DNA of 6,955 bases from an uncultured Prevotella sp. (GTDB lineage Bacteria > Bacteroidota > Bacteroidia > Bacteroidales > Bacteroidaceae): NCBI GenBank assembly GCA_900543155.1, contig UQQN01000116.1:1-6955 (forward strand). The letters are read 5' to 3'. The notes under the pieces were generated by a model that was not told where the DNA came from, did not search any database, and saw only the letters and a program-made list of their open reading frames with translations. A program made the position numbers and the translations under genes. Shown here in pieces: positions 5,326-6,955 of this stretch (positions are counted from its first letter, which is position 1; each line of letters opens with the position of its first letter).

Positions 5326-6101
5326 CACCAATCAAATTTTAGGTGACGCACAGTTTTGCGATCGCCAATAATCAACTTCATACTCTCAATTCCGATACGC
5401 ACATGCGTCTCGGCAAAGTCCTGCGTCACCTTATTATCGCTTGCTTCAGTCTTCACGCCATCGGCTTCCATAGGATTATCTGACACAAGTAACAAGGCAC
5501 CCGTAGGAATATGATTATAGAATCCACACGAAAAGAGAGTTGCTGTTTCCATATCTACAGCCATTGCGCGGGTTTCACGCAAATAGGTTTTAAAGCGTTC
5601 GTCATGCTCCCACACACGACGGTTTGTCGTATAGACTGTGCCTGTCCAATAATCGTGACTATTGTCGCGCAGAGCGGTCGAAACAGCACGTTGCAACATA
5701 AATGCAGGCAATGCTGGTACTTCGGGTGGGAAGTAGTCGTTCGAGGTTCCCTCGCCACGAATACCTGCCAAAGGCAGAATATAATCGCCCAATTGTGTCT
5801 TCTCGGATATGCCACCACACTTACCTAAAAACAAGCATGCCTTAGGCTTTATAGCACCCAGAAGGTCCATTATCAGCGCTGCATTAGGACTTCCCATGCC
5901 AAAGTTTATCATAGTGATGCCATCGGCTGTTACAGCACGCATATTGGCATCAAAGCCCACAGGTTCAACGCCACACTGACGGCAAAATATGTCTATGTAA
6001 TTATTAAAATTGGTAAGTAATATGTGATCGCCAAAGTCTTGCAATGGCATTTTTGTATATCTCACCAACCAGTTATCGATGATTTCTTCTTTTGTTGTCA
6101 T
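5325..6101 (-). CDS. amn: AMP nucleosidase (short Bacteroidetes form)
   Basis: The enzyme splits AMP into adenine and ribose 5-phosphate, part of purine salvage and adenylate control in the cytoplasm. The 258-residue protein is a nucleoside phosphorylase-fold enzyme: FGMGSPNAALIMDLL (67-81) and LFLGKCGGI (90-98) form the phosphate/ribose-side loops, RGEGTSNDYFPPEVP (115-129) and TGTVYTTNRRVWEHD (153-167) are conserved in this group, VDMETATLF (182-190) is the nucleoside-binding motif, and SDNPM (207-211) carries the family's catalytic Asp (208). It lacks the N-terminal regulatory domain of the roughly 480-residue enterobacterial Amn. I chose the ATG at 6101 (MTTKEEIIDNW). An upstream in-frame ATG at 6194 lies before the promoter -7 element and so would not be transcribed, and it adds 31 residues of unusual composition. 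Purine salvage and clamp loading have no obvious direct link, so the pairing with holA may be simple operon conservation. Confidence 0.92.
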   Translation of the reverse strand: MTTKEEIIDNWLVRYTKMPLQDFGDHILLTNFNNYIDIFCRQCGVEPVGFDANMRAVTADGITMINFGMGSPNAALIMDLLGAIKPKACLFLGKCGGISEKTQLGDYILPLAGIRGEGTSNDYFPPEVPALPAFMLQRAVSTALRDNSHDYWTGTVYTTNRRVWEHDERFKTYLRETRAMAVDMETATLFSCGFYNHIPTGALLLVSDNPMEADGVKTEASDNKVTQDFAETHVRIGIESMKLIIGDRKTVRHLKFDW

Positions 6102-6180
6102 ATTATTTGTACTTTTGTATATGCAAGGAGATAGACAAGTAAGCCACAAAAGCTCTACAAGCCTATTTCCGTATGTTATG

Positions 6181-6211
6181 CAAAGATAGTGCAAGGTGAG
6201 AGCAATACAAA
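6181..6211 (-). promoter_or_regulatory. Near-consensus Bacteroidetes promoter for amn-holA
   Basis: On the minus strand TTTG (6211-6208) and TATCTTTG (6188-6181) are separated by 19 nt, a full match to the TTTG / TAnnTTTG consensus and spacing. Transcription should start near 6174-6176, giving a leader of about 73 nt before the amn ATG at 6101. This site also argues against translation from the upstream ATG at 6194. Confidence 0.75.
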
Positions 6212-6255
6212 ATAAAAAGCCAAGGGATTTTTATTTTTATTGCCGAACCGAAGCC

Positions 6256-6268
6256 TATCTTCGCGAAG
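6256..6268 (+). promoter_or_regulatory. Weak -7 element overlapping a 10-bp palindrome upstream of the HsdR-N-like gene
   Basis: TATCTTCG (6256-6263) matches five of the six fixed bases of TAnnTTTG and lies 35 nt before the ATG at 6299. No good TTTG is found 19-21 nt upstream. CTTCGCGAAG (6259-6268) is a perfect palindrome overlapping it, and CGAAG at 6249-6253 can also pair with CTTCG at 6259-6263. Either pairing could be an operator or a small hairpin at the 5' end of the message. Confidence 0.3.
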
Positions 6269-6298
6269 CACTTTTCACAATCACAAACAAAATAGAAA

Positions 6299-6754
6299 AT
6301 GCAAACACTCAATCTTCCTGCTTACGATGTTAAATTAGCAAATAAAGACGGACAATCTGTGATATTCGATTTCTTGCGACGTCGGTATTTGCGTCTTACA
6401 CCCGAAGAGTGGGTGCGCCAACATTTCACGCATTTTTTAGTAGAACAAAAAGGCTACCCCACCGCGTTGCTAGCCAACGAAGTTACAATTAATGTGGGCG
6501 GTGTGGCACGACGTTGCGACAGCGTTTTATACAACAGAAATGGCGGAGTACCACGTGTTATTATTGAATATAAAGCCCCACACATACACATTACCCAAGC
6601 TGTTTTTCAACAGATTTATTCATACAACAGTGTACTTAAAGCCGACTATCTCATTGTGAGCAATGGCTTAGCACACTACTGCTGCCACATTGACTATAAA
6701 AAAATGAGTGTAGAATATCTGCACGATATTCCACACTACACTGAGCTTGTCTAA
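6299..6754 (+). CDS. Stand-alone HsdR N-terminal-type PD-(D/E)XK domain protein
   Basis: This 151-residue protein resembles the N-terminal nuclease domain of type I restriction endonuclease subunit R (HSDR_N-type), without the helicase and C-terminal parts of a roughly 1000-residue HsdR. Active-site-type residues are visible in order: E61 after the GYP turn, D74 in RRCDSVLYN (71-79), E90-Y-K92 in VIIEYKAP (87-94), and a Q105-IYS-Y109 match to the QxxxY motif known from RecB-type nucleases and EcoR124I HsdR. LTPEEWVRQHFTHFL (33-47) is a conserved helix of the family. Similar short proteins are widespread in Bacteroidales and usually annotated as restriction enzyme subunit R, but their role is not established and no HsdM or HsdS is seen here. 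It could be a housekeeping nuclease or a nucleic-acid-binding relic. It starts with ATG in an A-rich leader without Shine-Dalgarno, is divergent from amn-holA, and is followed by a strong terminator. Confidence 0.82.
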   Translation: MQTLNLPAYDVKLANKDGQSVIFDFLRRRYLRLTPEEWVRQHFTHFLVEQKGYPTALLANEVTINVGGVARRCDSVLYNRNGGVPRVIIEYKAPHIHITQAVFQQIYSYNSVLKADYLIVSNGLAHYCCHIDYKKMSVEYLHDIPHYTELV

Positions 6755-6780
6755 AGCCTCTTATTTTTCTTTTAAAATAT

Positions 6781-6817
6781 ACGCTCCATTTTTAAATAAA
6801 CATGGAGCGTTTTTTTT
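6781..6817 (+). terminator. Intrinsic terminator of the HsdR-N-like gene
   Basis: ACGCTCCAT (6781-6789) pairs perfectly with ATGGAGCGT (6802-6810) around a 12-nt loop and runs directly into eight T residues (6810-6817). It starts 26 nt after the stop codon, so the gene is a single-gene transcript. Confidence 0.93.
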
Positions 6818-6955
6818 GACAAAAATCTACCCATTCTATATTAGAACAGAACAAAATTTATGCAGATTTTGAACATCTACCCCATCCCCCTATTTTATTT
6901 AAAATTATTGCTGTCCGGTAAAACTTTTTTAAGCAAAATAAATTAGGGCTGTCAC
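6818..6955. other. Right-hand flank, non-coding as far as visible
   Basis: No gene is recognisable in these 138 bases. Two sequences sharing GCTGTC, GCTGTCCGGTAAAAC (6910-6924) and GGGCTGTCAC (6946-6955, cut by the window end), lie 38 nt apart in the same orientation. ATCTACCC also occurs twice (6825-6832, 6875-6882), exactly 50 nt apart. The GCTGTC sequences may mark an insertion-sequence terminus or an upstream region of the next gene; the window is too short to decide. Confidence 0.35.

Noticed and set aside
5326..5331. Alternative holA starts TTG (5331) and GTG (5328)
   Set aside because: The ATG at 5325 overlaps the amn stop in the classic TGATG arrangement and needs no rare start codon.
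5511..5828. Plus-strand 105-codon frame opposite amn
   Set aside because: It lies wholly within the well-supported AMP nucleosidase gene on the other strand and shows no protein family character.
6102..6194. N-terminal extension of amn to the ATG at 6194
   Set aside because: The ATG is upstream of the near-consensus -7 element (6188-6181), so the transcript would lack it. The extra 31 residues do not look like the family, which starts near MTTKEEI.

Overview
The window looks like a chromosomal segment of a Bacteroidota (Bacteroidales) bacterium, most likely a Prevotellaceae member. Three things point there. The proteins resemble Bacteroidales families, notably a short 258-residue AMP nucleosidase, a long-form QueA and a stand-alone HsdR-N-type protein. 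Several genes have A/T-rich leaders without a clear Shine-Dalgarno sequence. Promoter-like sites match the Bacteroidetes consensus (TTTG, 19-21 nt, TAnnTTTG). The taxon is inferred from remembered protein and promoter character, not from a search.

Layout from left to right. (1) Plus strand: a QueA-family tRNA ribosyltransferase-isomerase (58-1290), then a NUDIX hydrolase (1322-1852) 31 nt downstream, probably one transcript. It is followed by a 32-bp tandem duplication (1877-1940) and an intrinsic terminator (1962-1999). (2) Minus strand: an XRE-type helix-turn-helix regulator (2141-2686) with its own terminator and a palindrome in its upstream region. (3) About 1.6 kb (2687-4284) with no convincing protein gene. 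It is very A+T-rich and holds recurring short motifs (ATTTACATTT four times, CATTTTAAA four times) plus a promoter/hairpin/terminator-like arrangement at 3650-3801 that could encode a small RNA. (4) Minus strand: amn (5325-6101) and holA (4285-5325), overlapping by one base and driven by a near-consensus promoter at 6181-6211, with a strong terminator at 4222-4257. (5) Plus strand, divergent from amn: a 151-residue stand-alone PD-(D/E)XK protein resembling the N-terminal nuclease domain of type I restriction subunit R (6299-6754), followed by a strong terminator. (6) A short right-hand flank carrying two GCTGTC-containing sequences that may be an insertion-sequence edge.

Most genes are housekeeping: tRNA modification, NUDIX hydrolysis, purine salvage and the replication clamp loader. 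No multi-gene defence, secretion or mobile system is visible. The less explained parts are the A+T-rich interval with its putative structured RNA and repeats, and the orphan nuclease-like domain that has recognisable catalytic-type residues but no helicase, HsdM or HsdS partner in view.
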